Of a stretch of DNA of 64,000 nt, positions 15,373 to 24,296 are shown one piece after another. Source of the DNA: DASUVM01 sp036378955 (GTDB lineage Bacteria > Patescibacteriota > Saccharimonadia > Saccharimonadales > Saccharimonadaceae); NCBI GenBank assembly GCA_036378955.1, contig DASUVM010000008.1, forward strand, positions 98,897 to 162,896. The letters are read 5' to 3'. How positions within the stretch are numbered: the stretch's first letter is position 1; the number at the start of each line of letters is the position of its first letter. Below the pieces are notes generated by a model. That model was not told the DNA's origin, ran no database searches, and saw only the letters and a program-made list of their open reading frames with translations. Position numbers and translations under genes: made by a program.

Positions 15373-16665
15373 TTAACTTTGCTGAAAGCTTTTTTGTTTA
15401 CGTTTGAGCCAATATTCAGACTGCCTGACGAGCTTCGAGGCATCTTTTGGGTCTGCCAAGAGTAATTTAATAGCCTCTTCTGCGAACACCTTGTTTTGCG
15501 AACCTTTGGCGTATATTATTGCGCCTTGCTCTATCTTGGGTCGCACGTATTCGCCTGCTTCGTATGGCGTGTCGAAACTCTTTACGGTGCAACCCTTGGC
15601 TGCGGCGGCCGGAGCGAGATGCGCATTTGCATCAGGGCCAATTGTTACTACGAGGCTGAGTTCGGCGGGGTCGCAGAGGTCGCCGATTTCTTTATGTGCT
15701 TGCGCCGACATTGCGCCAAGCTCATTCATATTGCCCAAAATCGCAATCTTTTGCGGTGCTTCTAGTTCATATAACACTTTAAGCCCTGCCTTCACCGCCT
15801 CGGGGAGGGCGTTGTAGGTGTCGTCAATAATCAGGCTATTATTGATGCCGCGCAGCCGATGCAAGCGCCCGCTCACTGGTGTAATTGCGGCCATGCCGCT
15901 GAGAATCTGCGCCTGCGTCAGCCCAAGCTCATTACCTATAATGATTGCCGCGAGAACAGAATAAAGCTGAGTTTCAGAGACAACCTCGTGCTTGAAATGC
16001 AAGAACATTGCATCGTTATGCATGACGTCGGCTTCGTACGCTCCTGTCGAGTGAAGCATGTTAGCCAGGTGATAACTGGCGGGCTGTTTGATGCCGTATG
16101 AAATAGCGTCTTGCAGCGGTTGCCGGTGTTCTTCGGCCACTAGATCGGCATTATAGACGAGCTTTTCAGAATAAGCTGCAACCGAAAGCTCTTCGTTGGC
16201 AACTGCTTGCATATCGTTAAAATATTGCATGTGCTCGGGTACGATGGCGGTCACCACGGCGTAATCAAGTTTGAGATACTTCTGAAAAGCAGCTATCTCA
16301 CCCGGGTGGTTGGTACCTAATTCAACAACAACGACATCAAACGGGTAATCACCCCGTATTTGTTTAGCGTTGTTCATAAAGAGCTTGACCCAGGCGAGGG
16401 GGTTGAACAAGCTTGGCATACGATGCCCAAAAAATATCAATGGAATACTAACGAGATGGTTGTAATTACTCTCTTGGTATCCGGCCCGAGACTCTTCATA
16501 TCGAACTCGCAATGTTTTGCCAAGCAGGCTGGCAATTGCCAGTTTGGTACTTGTTTTGCCAACGCCCCCAACGACGCCGATGACCTTAACGCTGTGTTTT
16601 TTGCATAAGCGGCGCACCTGTCTGGCCAGAACAGATACGACAACACCTTTCAATAATTGCTTCAT
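15373..16665 (-). CDS. murF: UDP-MurNAc-tripeptide:D-Ala-D-X ligase (MurF type)
   Basis: A 430-aa Mur ligase. The ATP loop is VVGGVGKTST (Lys37). MurF features include VVVVELGTNHPGEIAAF, VTAIVPEHMQYF, IDDTYNALPEAVKAGL and AILGNMNELGAMSAQAHKEIG. It adds a dipeptide (D-Ala-D-Ala) or, in glycopeptide-resistant cells, the depsipeptide D-Ala-D-Lac to the UDP-MurNAc tripeptide in the cytosol. It is divergent from vanHAX across 207 nt; a second murF beside vanHAX is known in glycopeptide-producing actinomycetes. AAGGA precedes the ATG, and an extended -10 lies upstream. Whether the genome has another murF is unknown. Confidence 0.88.
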   Translation of the reverse strand: MKQLLKGVVVSVLARQVRRLCKKHSVKVIGVVGGVGKTSTKLAIASLLGKTLRVRYEESRAGYQESNYNHLVSIPLIFFGHRMPSLFNPLAWVKLFMNNAKQIRGDYPFDVVVVELGTNHPGEIAAFQKYLKLDYAVVTAIVPEHMQYFNDMQAVANEELSVAAYSEKLVYNADLVAEEHRQPLQDAISYGIKQPASYHLANMLHSTGAYEADVMHNDAMFLHFKHEVVSETQLYSVLAAIIIGNELGLTQAQILSGMAAITPVSGRLHRLRGINNSLIIDDTYNALPEAVKAGLKVLYELEAPQKIAILGNMNELGAMSAQAHKEIGDLCDPAELSLVVTIGPDANAHLAPAAAAKGCTVKSFDTPYEAGEYVRPKIEQGAIIYAKGSQNKVFAEEAIKLLLADPKDASKLVRQSEYWLKRKQKSFQQS

Positions 16666-16696
16666 AAATCCTTCTATATTAACCTCTGCGATGTTA

Positions 16697-16705
16697 AGTA
16701 TAGCA
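16697..16705 (-). promoter_or_regulatory. Extended -10 of murF
   Basis: On the minus strand TGCTATACT, with the hexamer at 16702-16697 and TGC before it, about 32 nt upstream of the murF ATG. A TTGACA is present but only 10 bp away, so it is probably not the -35. Confidence 0.5.
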
Positions 16706-16872
16706 TTTGGCGTGTCAATTTAACATGTAATGCCTCCTAGCGCATATAGAAGAATATTTCATAATTGCAGCCAAAAGTGTACTATATCTAGAGATTCCTC
16801 GACGCCGGTCAGGTGTACGGATGGAAGATAGCATAGCCGCGCAGGCCGCGATGAAAGGAAACGACTAAATTT

Positions 16873-17832
16873 ATGGCAAAAACGGGAATTACAATGTATG
16901 GCTGCGAACAAGATGAAGCTGTTTTGTTTCGAGAAATGGCCGCTCGCTACGATATTACGCCAATTATCACAGAGCTGGCCGTATCTGAAGCTTCGAGCGA
17001 GCTGGCGGCTGGCAATAAATGCATCAGCGTTAGCCATAAAACTCAAGTAACACCCTCTATTCTTCGGGCATTGAACCGGGCTGGTGTAGAGTATGTCTCT
17101 ACGAGAAGTGCCGGGTATAACCATATTGATGTTGAGTTTGCGAAGAGCGTTGGCATTACTGTTGGAAATGTCATGTATTCGCCCGATAGCGTGGCCGATT
17201 ACACACTTATGCTCATGCTGATGCTGGTGCGCAATGTAAAATCTACCATCATCCGTGCGGCAGCTCATGATTACAGGCTGAATGAAACACGTGGCAAAGA
17301 ACTGCGCGACATGACTATCGGGGTGATCGGAACGGGGCGCATTGGCGCAGCAGTTATCGACAGATTGCCGGGCTTTGGGGGTCGTATAGTCGCCTACGAC
17401 CATCGCCCTAAAGCCTCTGCTAATTATGTTTCGCTTGATGAACTGTTGCAGCAAAGTGACATTGTGACACTTCATACACCGCTGACGGCCGATACTCATC
17501 ACCTGTTGAACCACCATCGTATTGAACAGATGAAGCCTGGGGCGTTCATTATTAACACTGGCCGCGGGTCGCTTATTGACACCGAAGCGCTTATTGCAGC
17601 GCTCGATAAGGGTAAGCTCGGCGGCGCGGCGTTAGATGTCGTCGAAGGAGAAGAGGGGATATTCTACGCCGATTACAGAGAAAAACCGGTCGAAAGCAAA
17701 CCGTTACTGCGCTTGCAAAAAATGCCGAACGTGCTTATTACACCACACACCGCCTATTACACAGAACACGCTCTGAGTGATACTATTGAAAATACTATTA
17801 TCAATTGCCTGGAATTTGAAAGGAGCAAGTAG
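16873..17832 (+). CDS. vanH: VanH-type D-lactate dehydrogenase
   Basis: A 319-aa D-2-hydroxyacid dehydrogenase whose whole length resembles VanH of enterococci: GITMYGCEQDEA, CISVSHKTQVTPSILRALNR, GYNHIDVEFAK, NVMYSPDSVADYTLMLMLM, and PNVLITPHTAYYTEHALSDT. The Rossmann site is GVIGTGRIG; the catalytic Arg, Glu and His lie in NTGRGSL, VVEGEEG and TPHTAYY. It reduces pyruvate to D-lactate for the next gene's ligase. AAAGGA lies 13 nt before the ATG. The stop is one base before the vanA ATG. Confidence 0.95.
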   Translation: MAKTGITMYGCEQDEAVLFREMAARYDITPIITELAVSEASSELAAGNKCISVSHKTQVTPSILRALNRAGVEYVSTRSAGYNHIDVEFAKSVGITVGNVMYSPDSVADYTLMLMLMLVRNVKSTIIRAAAHDYRLNETRGKELRDMTIGVIGTGRIGAAVIDRLPGFGGRIVAYDHRPKASANYVSLDELLQQSDIVTLHTPLTADTHHLLNHHRIEQMKPGAFIINTGRGSLIDTEALIAALDKGKLGGAALDVVEGEEGIFYADYREKPVESKPLLRLQKMPNVLITPHTAYYTEHALSDTIENTIINCLEFERSK

Positions 17833-17833
17833 T

Positions 17834-18880
17834 ATGAGCAAATTAAAGATCGGCATTATGTTCGGAGGCTATGCTGAAGAGCATCCTGTCTCTGTTAAAT
17901 CTGCCAGGCAGGTTGCCAAACATCTTGACACTGAAAAATATGAACCCTACTGGATCGGAATTACCAAAGATGGTGCCTGGATGCTCTGTGATGGTCCTAG
18001 CGAAAATTGGGAAGACGGCAATGCTCGTTCAGTGACGCTGTCGCCTGACCGAGACGTTCACGGGCTGCTCGTTTTAGAAGAGGGAAAATACGAAACAATC
18101 CGTTTAGATGTCGTGCTGCCTGTTTTGCATGGTAGGCTCGGCGAAGGCGGCGCGATGCAAGGTTTGTTGGAACTTTCTGGCGTTCCCTATGTTGGCTGTG
18201 ATATTCAGAGCTCTGCTCTTTGTATGGACAAATCGCTTGCCTACACGGTTGTGAAAAGCGCGGGAATTGCTACGCCGAATTTCTGGGTTATCATGCCAGG
18301 CGACGAGGTTGACCCTGGTCAGTTTACCTATCCTATTTTTGTAAAGCCAGCCCGCTCGGGTTCATCTTTTGGTGTCAATAAAGTGTCTCAAAAAGAAGAA
18401 CTGCCGGGCGCGCTAGAGGCCGCGCGACAGTACGACACAAAGGTCTTAATTGAAGAGGCTGTGGTTGGGAGCGAGGTGGGCTGTGCGGTGCTAGGGAATG
18501 GCCTTGATTTGACAGTAGGCGAGGTAGACCAAATTCGCCTATCGCACGGCTTCTTTAAAATTCACCAAGAAGATAACCCTGAAAGCGGCTCTGAAAACTC
18601 TAGCATAATTGTTCCGGCTGATATTCCGACCGAGGCGCGCTCACGTGTTCAGCAAACGGCAAAAGCCATCTATAGCGCATTGGGCTGTGGCGGGCTGGCG
18701 CGGGTCGATACGTTCTTATTGGAAGACGGAACAGTCATGCTCAACGAGGTTAACACCTTGCCTGGCCTGACCTCTTACAGCCGTTATCCGCGAATGATGG
18801 AGGCCGCCGGAATGTCATTTGCCGAAATGATCGACCGGTGGGTATCGCTGGCATTGAACGAAAAAGGCAACGAGCAGTAA
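17834..18880 (+). CDS. vanA: VanA-type D-alanine-D-lactate ligase
   Basis: The start at 17834 follows AAAGGAGC and gives 348 aa, near enterococcal VanA (343 aa). ATP-grasp motifs seen are FVKPARSGSSFGV, LARVDTFL, LNEVNTLPGLTSYSRYPRM and CMDKSL. The omega-loop has FKIHQE with His244, the same position as VanA His244, which favours D-lactate over D-alanine; ordinary Ddl has Tyr here. The product D-Ala-D-Lac goes through MurF into lipid II and weakens vancomycin binding about a thousandfold. Tightly coupled to vanH. Confidence 0.95.
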   Translation: MSKLKIGIMFGGYAEEHPVSVKSARQVAKHLDTEKYEPYWIGITKDGAWMLCDGPSENWEDGNARSVTLSPDRDVHGLLVLEEGKYETIRLDVVLPVLHGRLGEGGAMQGLLELSGVPYVGCDIQSSALCMDKSLAYTVVKSAGIATPNFWVIMPGDEVDPGQFTYPIFVKPARSGSSFGVNKVSQKEELPGALEAARQYDTKVLIEEAVVGSEVGCAVLGNGLDLTVGEVDQIRLSHGFFKIHQEDNPESGSENSSIIVPADIPTEARSRVQQTAKAIYSALGCGGLARVDTFLLEDGTVMLNEVNTLPGLTSYSRYPRMMEAAGMSFAEMIDRWVSLALNEKGNEQ

Positions 18881-18948
18881 TTGCCCGATAGCAGCTCATT
18901 CGTAGCTATTCACATAGGGGAAGGAGCTGACTATTCTGACCACTTTCA

Positions 18949-18976
18949 CTAGAGGCAATAGGCTAGACGCCTCTAG
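18949..18976 (+). terminator. Hairpin between vanA and vanX
   Basis: CTAGAGGC and GCCTCTAG form an 8-bp stem around a 12-nt loop in the 183-nt vanA-vanX gap. With no T-run it may be a processing or attenuating structure rather than a full terminator. Confidence 0.4.
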
Positions 18977-19063
18977 CGAAGCGGTTATTAAGGCTTAATC
19001 AACACCCTTTTTTATCGAACTTTACCCCAACGCTAGCTGTTAGATATAAGGAGCATTGTATTC

Positions 19064-20149
19064 ATGATTACCGCCGAGAAGACACTCTATGCAGCAATTC
19101 CACTTGATGCCGGCCAGGTGCAGGGGTGGAAAGAGATTCCCATCAGAGAGGCTGACCACCCCGATCCGTTGCTTCCGCTCGGACTACTATCGCAGGAGGC
19201 CGCTATCTTAACGACGTCATCTGTCTATTTTGGTGAACATAACAATTCGCCTTATGCAGAGGATAATAAATTAGAAGGAAGTCTGCTGACGCTCTTTGCT
19301 CGCCAGTCGGTTATTCGTCGTTTATTGGCTGCAGAGCGGCTCTTGCCAGCCGGTTACCATCTGCTACTGTTTGATGCGTATAGGCCTTACGAGGTCCAGA
19401 AATCACTGCATGATTTCTATAAACAAAAGCTCAAAGAGAAACATCCACATTTAGATAGCGAAGTGCTGGCATCTACTGCCCAAAACTATGTTTCGGTTCC
19501 ATCGGTGGATCCGACGCGGCCGTCACCGCATAGCACGGGCGGGGCGGTAGACCTAGCGATTGTCAAACTTGATGAAGCACACATAGAGGAGCTTCATTCT
19601 ATCCGTTCGCGCCTTATCGGCAATACATTAGAGCACACTAAGCGAACTGGCATGGCAATGCAGCTCTCGGTGTTGATGAGCCGCCACGCCAAAATGCTCG
19701 ATTTCGGTACGGCTTTTGATCACGGGGGTGAAAAGTCGGCGCTGGCCTATTATGAGTCTAAAATTGCCGCCGGAGATGCATTAACGGATAGCGAGTGGCA
19801 GGCTTGCAATAACCGCCGATTATTATACGCGGTTATGACGCAGGCTGGTTTTCAGCCTTATTTTGCAGAATGGTGGCATTTCAATGCGCCTGAATCTCAA
19901 ATGGGAGCAGCGACTGCTGGGTACGATTGCGCGACACTAGGGGCTGCCGAGCTTAGTAAAAGCAATAGAGCACATGAAAATGAGCGTCTTAAAATTCGCC
20001 AGGAGGTACTGAGGCTACACAAAGCAGAGGCTCGAGCAGTTCAGCCAACCGGGCTGCAGGCTGAAATCTTGGCTGCCATGCACCGGTTGGGTGACCCAAG
20101 AAACGGTGGTGATTGGCCAATAGAGATTATTGCGCCGCCAGAAGAATAG
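19064..20149 (+). CDS. vanX: VanX-type D-Ala-D-Ala dipeptidase, enlarged
   Basis: An M15D zinc dipeptidase. The zinc ligands His156 and Asp163 lie in SPHSTGGAVD, His272 with general base Glu269 in EWWHF, and the substrate Arg107 in FDAYRPYE. It hydrolyses D-Ala-D-Ala so that only D-Ala-D-Lac reaches MurF. At 361 aa it is far longer than enterococcal VanX (202 aa): the N-terminus has 60-80 additional residues, and a helical tail follows about residue 280. AAGGAG precedes the ATG. It lies 183 nt after vanA, so it may have its own transcription. Confidence 0.9.
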   Translation: MITAEKTLYAAIPLDAGQVQGWKEIPIREADHPDPLLPLGLLSQEAAILTTSSVYFGEHNNSPYAEDNKLEGSLLTLFARQSVIRRLLAAERLLPAGYHLLLFDAYRPYEVQKSLHDFYKQKLKEKHPHLDSEVLASTAQNYVSVPSVDPTRPSPHSTGGAVDLAIVKLDEAHIEELHSIRSRLIGNTLEHTKRTGMAMQLSVLMSRHAKMLDFGTAFDHGGEKSALAYYESKIAAGDALTDSEWQACNNRRLLYAVMTQAGFQPYFAEWWHFNAPESQMGAATAGYDCATLGAAELSKSNRAHENERLKIRQEVLRLHKAEARAVQPTGLQAEILAAMHRLGDPRNGGDWPIEIIAPPEE

Positions 20150-20203
20150 TTTGAGCATAAGAAAGTATAGTGTTGGATCGGATCTTGTTGTATAATTGTT
20201 CCC

Positions 20204-20713
20204 ATGAATCCACAAAATACAAATCAGCCAGTTCAAAGTAGTACTACTCAACCAGAGGCAGCACCAAACCCACAATCGCCCCCCCAAACAGCGGTGCCCG
20301 TGCCGCCAACAGCCAATAACCAGTTTGCTCATAAGGCCTGGGTGAAAATCAAGCTAGGTGCTGCTATTCTTCTTGCAAGTTGTGCAATGAGCTTACTATT
20401 ATTGCCAGCCAGCTATAACTACAGCGATCAAACAACAGATCTATCGACATCATCGCTGACGACCCTTTATGCCTTTTATGCACTTGTATTAATTCTATTA
20501 ATTGTTCTTAGTATTAGGCTATTTAAAAAAGCATGGGCATTTGCAATGTTAGGTTCGCTGAAGCGGCGCCTGCTGAGCTTATTACCAATTGTCATTTCGC
20601 TTTTACTGGTTTCCCAATGGAATAGGTTTGCAAACTTAGTGGTGCTGATTCTTCTTTTGTACGCCACTGTCGATCTTAAAAAAGCCGGCATTATAAGCAG
20701 CTACAAACAATAG
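20204..20713 (+). CDS. Proline-rich membrane protein, unknown
   Basis: 169 aa. Residues 1-40 are rich in Pro, Gln and Thr and probably disordered. About four hydrophobic segments follow (roughly residues 48-65, 85-107, 115-135 and 143-160). The ATG lies 7 nt past a perfect TATAAT (20191-20196) with no Shine-Dalgarno, so it is probably leaderless. The next gene follows after 9 nt. Confidence 0.65.
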   Translation: MNPQNTNQPVQSSTTQPEAAPNPQSPPQTAVPVPPTANNQFAHKAWVKIKLGAAILLASCAMSLLLLPASYNYSDQTTDLSTSSLTTLYAFYALVLILLIVLSIRLFKKAWAFAMLGSLKRRLLSLLPIVISLLLVSQWNRFANLVVLILLLYATVDLKKAGIISSYKQ

Positions 20714-20722
20714 GTAGCCAGT

Positions 20723-21715
20723 GTGGGTGCTACGAGAGCTGTCACATCGAAGCCAAGCTTTTCGGCTTTTACTGAACCGGTAACAGGGAATGATGCCGAG
20801 GTTCTGGCGGGTGACCTTACGCTATTTTCGACTGCTGCTACCAAATCGGCTATTGGGTTAGGGCTGGTGTTTGTTTTAGGGGCAATCGCATTTCGTAATG
20901 TTTACCTACTGATTGGCGTGCTGGTAGTGGGCTTATTCTGGGTTACAGGCGGTGCGGTCACCCGTAAAAGGCGGAGCCGCGAGCAGATAGGGGCGCGACT
21001 ACGAAAGTTCTCTCAAGATAACAGGTATAGCTTTAAGCCGCTCATTAAAGACTTATCACTTAGCTATCCAGGTACACTGTTCACTACCGAGCAGAACGGG
21101 GCGTATACAAATTTTGTAGTGAAAGGCGATATTCAGGGCCATGCTTTTTGGATGGGTCTCTATTGGTTCGAGAATAAAGTTGGCAAACAGACCATCATGT
21201 ATCGTCAGCCGGTAATGGCCCTGACGCTACCCCGGGCAGTGCCGCATGTTATTCTTGATAGATTCAATAAACAATCTACCTATCGGCCCGGCATGGAGCT
21301 ATTTGAGCTTGAAGGGGATTTTAATAAATATTTTAGCGTGTTTTGCGCACCGGGATACCAACAAGATATACTGTATTTCTTGACACCAGAGCTTATGCAG
21401 TTACTACTTGACACAGATCAGCAGTTTGACCTAGAGATAATCGGCGACCAGCTATATGTTTACGGCAACCGGCAGATGGAGGGCACTACATTCGATTCAG
21501 CGGTGTGGCCTGCAATGTTTCAGGCCGTCAGTTTAGTAGGGTTAGAACTAATTGAAAACACACAGCGCTACCAGGATCACAGGGTGAGTGCGGTGGCTGG
21601 CACACTTGGTCCTCAGGGTATTGTTGCGCCCCGCCACCTACCTAAGGCCATTACTTATATCGCCTATGTTATTATTGCCATTCTTGTTTTTGTCGCGGTC
21701 ATAACATCATCTTAA
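20723..21715 (+). CDS. Membrane-anchored protein, DUF3137-like
   Basis: A 330-aa frame from a GTG nine bases after the previous stop. Two hydrophobic segments (about residues 40-78) lead to a soluble alpha/beta part (about residues 95-270), followed by a C-terminal membrane anchor (about 305-328). The layout and the soluble part resemble DUF3137-type proteins of unknown role. Likely cotranscribed with the gene before it. Confidence 0.55.
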   Translation: MGATRAVTSKPSFSAFTEPVTGNDAEVLAGDLTLFSTAATKSAIGLGLVFVLGAIAFRNVYLLIGVLVVGLFWVTGGAVTRKRRSREQIGARLRKFSQDNRYSFKPLIKDLSLSYPGTLFTTEQNGAYTNFVVKGDIQGHAFWMGLYWFENKVGKQTIMYRQPVMALTLPRAVPHVILDRFNKQSTYRPGMELFELEGDFNKYFSVFCAPGYQQDILYFLTPELMQLLLDTDQQFDLEIIGDQLYVYGNRQMEGTTFDSAVWPAMFQAVSLVGLELIENTQRYQDHRVSAVAGTLGPQGIVAPRHLPKAITYIAYVIIAILVFVAVITSS

Positions 21716-21793
21716 CAAATCAACAGTAAGCTTAGCCGAGGTTCTGTGGCCGCAATTATCACTGCAGGTCTCGGAAAAGTACAATATTTATGA

Positions 21794-22344
21794 CTAAAGA
21801 TGTGGCAAACTCATAGAAACCACATACTTGGTCACCTCTAAAAAAAGTGCCCGCCTAATAACCCATTTGATGCCGACTCCGACATACGTTTGAAATAATT
21901 GTTGCAATGACCATTCATTTATGGAGAACGCAGTGGCTACAGCGGCAACAGTGGCAGCACGGCTACCTTCGATATACGCAACAATTTCGTTAACCAGTTT
22001 AAGTTGGGTTCATAGCGGGGGTGAATGGCACGAAGCGCTTCATCAATAGCAGTTAAAATAGCAGTGTCAGCTTGCTCTAGAAATGTCGCCCCGAATATAT
22101 TTTGCATGTCGGGAATAAGGGATGTAGCGGGAATGGTTTTTTTCGGCGAGTTCTGACACTCGTCGTCGCCAGAATGGGTATATGCCGCCGGGCTTAAACT
22201 GCGCTCCCACATACATCGGTGAATCCTTGGCGCGCAATGTTCGCTTATGGGTGGGTGACCCCTGAAAATAGGCGCCATCTGGTTGAATGAAGTTTGGTGC
22301 CTGCCGTTGAATGTGCTGTTGATATATAGAATTATTTTACGCAT
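21794..22344 (-). pseudogene. Frameshifted AraC-family regulator
   Basis: No single frame spans it, but three successive frames join into an AraC-type protein. The first gives IQPDGAYFQG and MYVGAQFKPGGIYPF-WRRRVSELAEK (the sensor-domain motif GxxFKPGG). After the A-run near 22142 the frame of KTIPATSLIPDMQNIFGATF follows. After about 21995 a third frame gives EIVAYIEGSRAATVAAVA, then LQQLFQTYVGVGIKWVIRRA, the HTH end, stopping at 21794. At least two frameshifts and no clear start indicate a dead gene, unless sequencing errors caused them. Confidence 0.7.
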
Positions 22345-22431
22345 AGGGCCTGTCTTCTTTCTGCTTACTATCTAACCATAACAGTTGGAGCGCATTAAGT
22401 ATTGTATCGGTATTCTCGTCATGTATTTGTG

Positions 22432-24225
22432 TTACAACTTGACATGGTCGGCGCCTTTTTGCATGGCAATGCTAGCTGCGATTGTGCCGATAGTCTCCCA
22501 TAGCAGGGCAGTGCTCCAATTGAGTGGCGTGTGTGGTGAAGGAACGGTAAAGGTTTTCTCATTTATTGCATAAGTAATGTGGCATTCTGGCAGCTTGTGT
22601 TGTGGTACGGGCTTAAGACGATAACTGCCGCTTTTGTCTAAAGCGGCATTCCAATCGTTCTCGCCTGTTATGGTTGTGAGGGCGTCGTTTAAGAGGCAGG
22701 TGCTGATAGCTTCATAAGATTCGCCTGCCGTACTATTACCCGCTTGATACTCCTCTATGCAGCGGCTGGCAATTGGTGAAGCCGTTTGGCTAAGAGGGTG
22801 CGTCCAGGCTGGCGACTGGCCTTGTGGTGTTAATGTGTTGCGAAGCCGCTGTTTTTCGTCGAGGTCAATCTCGCCCCCGCTTACTACCGCCTCGGCCTTT
22901 ACTTTGCGTTTAATAGCTTCAATGAGTGCTCGCACAGCATTGGTGTGGAAGTTTGTACGCTGGTATGAATCACCTTCGTAACGCATAATACCCCGTGTTT
23001 TGGGGTCTTGCAATTTTAAGATGCGCTCTAATACCATGGCCTCGATAGCGTGAACGGTCATAGGCTGGCCCTGGCCGTGTGCCATTGGAATATTGTGTTG
23101 AGCTAGCAGTTGCGGCACATTATAGCGAAGCACATATGCCAGCGCGGCATCGGCTTCGCGGTATTTTACAGAACCTTGCGGGTATTCTGGCGACTCAAAG
23201 GGTAGGCGGCGCCCTAGTTCGGTAAGGCCATTCATTACCATAGCAGCAACAGCCTGGGGGAAGTTGCGGCCCATCTTGAGCTGTGGCCCTGCCTGGTTAT
23301 AGCCTGTTTCAAGAAACTCGAGGCCAGGGGTTTGGGCTAGAGTTTGAAGTTTATCAAGCAAAGCTGTTTCGATTGCCATAACAGAGGTGCGCACTGCCGT
23401 TACTTCTTCCCATGAGCCTGAATTTTCATAGCGGGGGAATCCAACAGCAGTCAAAAAGGGTACTATAGCGCCGAGCATTTGCTTGTGTGCGGCGGCTAAA
23501 TCGTCTTCGCTTATGAAGCCTTGCTCGATTGCCTCGAGTGTCGTGTATGCCAGCATTTGCACGGTATCTTGCTTGTTGCGCCAGCCGTTGGGGCGCCTAG
23601 CCTCTAGGTCACTAAAGGGTAACGAGATGTGTGGCCAATCTGCCTGGCCGGCCTTCTGGCCCAGGGCAATGACGTTTTTAAACCGTTGCAGCTGGTCAGG
23701 GGTCGAAAGCAGGTGAAGTGAGCTGATGAGTAGCTTTTTACCCAAACTGCCTTGCTCGTTATAGCGAGCTTGGTCTAAAAGATATAACTTCATCATTGCG
23801 CTCGCGGCTTGTATCTGATCTCGTAAGTAGATCATGGCAGACATGTCGCCGTGGTTGACGCCATCAGCGTCAGTCTCGGTTGCGGCCAGCAACGTTACCT
23901 TATGGTCTATACCGTCAACTGTAACGGTGTGACCTTCGATGACTGGGAGCTGTAGCGTGCCGCAGCTCATCAGATGTTCTTCAAGCTGTGCCAAGCTGTC
24001 GGTGTCGTACTGCTTGCGAACCAGGCCGGCCAACTCGGGGGTGTTAAAATATAACCCAGTCTCGATTGAATGATAACGTTTCTTCTGTTCATTCATAGCT
24101 TCTAGCTGAAGTATGAGCGCTTCGTCGTGCGGTTGTAGTTCTAAAGAGTTGCTATTACCAAGCCATGTAGAAGGTGCTAGCTCTGCGGCTGGCACGTGGG
24201 GCTGTTCCGGGCGAAAAGCAACCAT
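22432..24225 (-). CDS. GH15-like (alpha/alpha toroid) protein
   Basis: 597 aa, soluble, helical throughout. Patches recall glycoside hydrolase 15/phosphorylase-kinase-like proteins: WRNKQDTVQMLAYTTLEAIE, VGFPRYENSGSWEEVTAVRT, LKLQDPKTRGIMRYEGDSYQ, and a C-terminal NWSTALLWETIG. No secretion signal, so it is probably cytosolic. I cannot place the catalytic Glu residues with confidence. Divergent from the 155-aa gene at 24297. Confidence 0.45.
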   Translation of the reverse strand: MVAFRPEQPHVPAAELAPSTWLGNSNSLELQPHDEALILQLEAMNEQKKRYHSIETGLYFNTPELAGLVRKQYDTDSLAQLEEHLMSCGTLQLPVIEGHTVTVDGIDHKVTLLAATETDADGVNHGDMSAMIYLRDQIQAASAMMKLYLLDQARYNEQGSLGKKLLISSLHLLSTPDQLQRFKNVIALGQKAGQADWPHISLPFSDLEARRPNGWRNKQDTVQMLAYTTLEAIEQGFISEDDLAAAHKQMLGAIVPFLTAVGFPRYENSGSWEEVTAVRTSVMAIETALLDKLQTLAQTPGLEFLETGYNQAGPQLKMGRNFPQAVAAMVMNGLTELGRRLPFESPEYPQGSVKYREADAALAYVLRYNVPQLLAQHNIPMAHGQGQPMTVHAIEAMVLERILKLQDPKTRGIMRYEGDSYQRTNFHTNAVRALIEAIKRKVKAEAVVSGGEIDLDEKQRLRNTLTPQGQSPAWTHPLSQTASPIASRCIEEYQAGNSTAGESYEAISTCLLNDALTTITGENDWNAALDKSGSYRLKPVPQHKLPECHITYAINEKTFTVPSPHTPLNWSTALLWETIGTIAASIAMQKGADHVKL

Positions 24226-24284
24226 CTTGTGACAAATTTTACCACAATCTCCTATATCTGTCAGGTAGATTATAAAGTTTATGC

Positions 24285-24290
24285 TATTAT
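24285..24290 (+). promoter_or_regulatory. -10 of a leaderless gene
   Basis: TGC-TATTAT (hexamer 24285-24290) lies exactly 6 nt before the ATG at 24297; no Shine-Dalgarno is present. Confidence 0.5.
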
Positions 24291-24296
24291 CAATGC

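Noticed and set aside
16759..17517. 252-codon minus-strand frame opposite vanH
   Set aside because: It is antisense to a gene with full-length family match; rich in Cys/His/Asn in a non-protein pattern.
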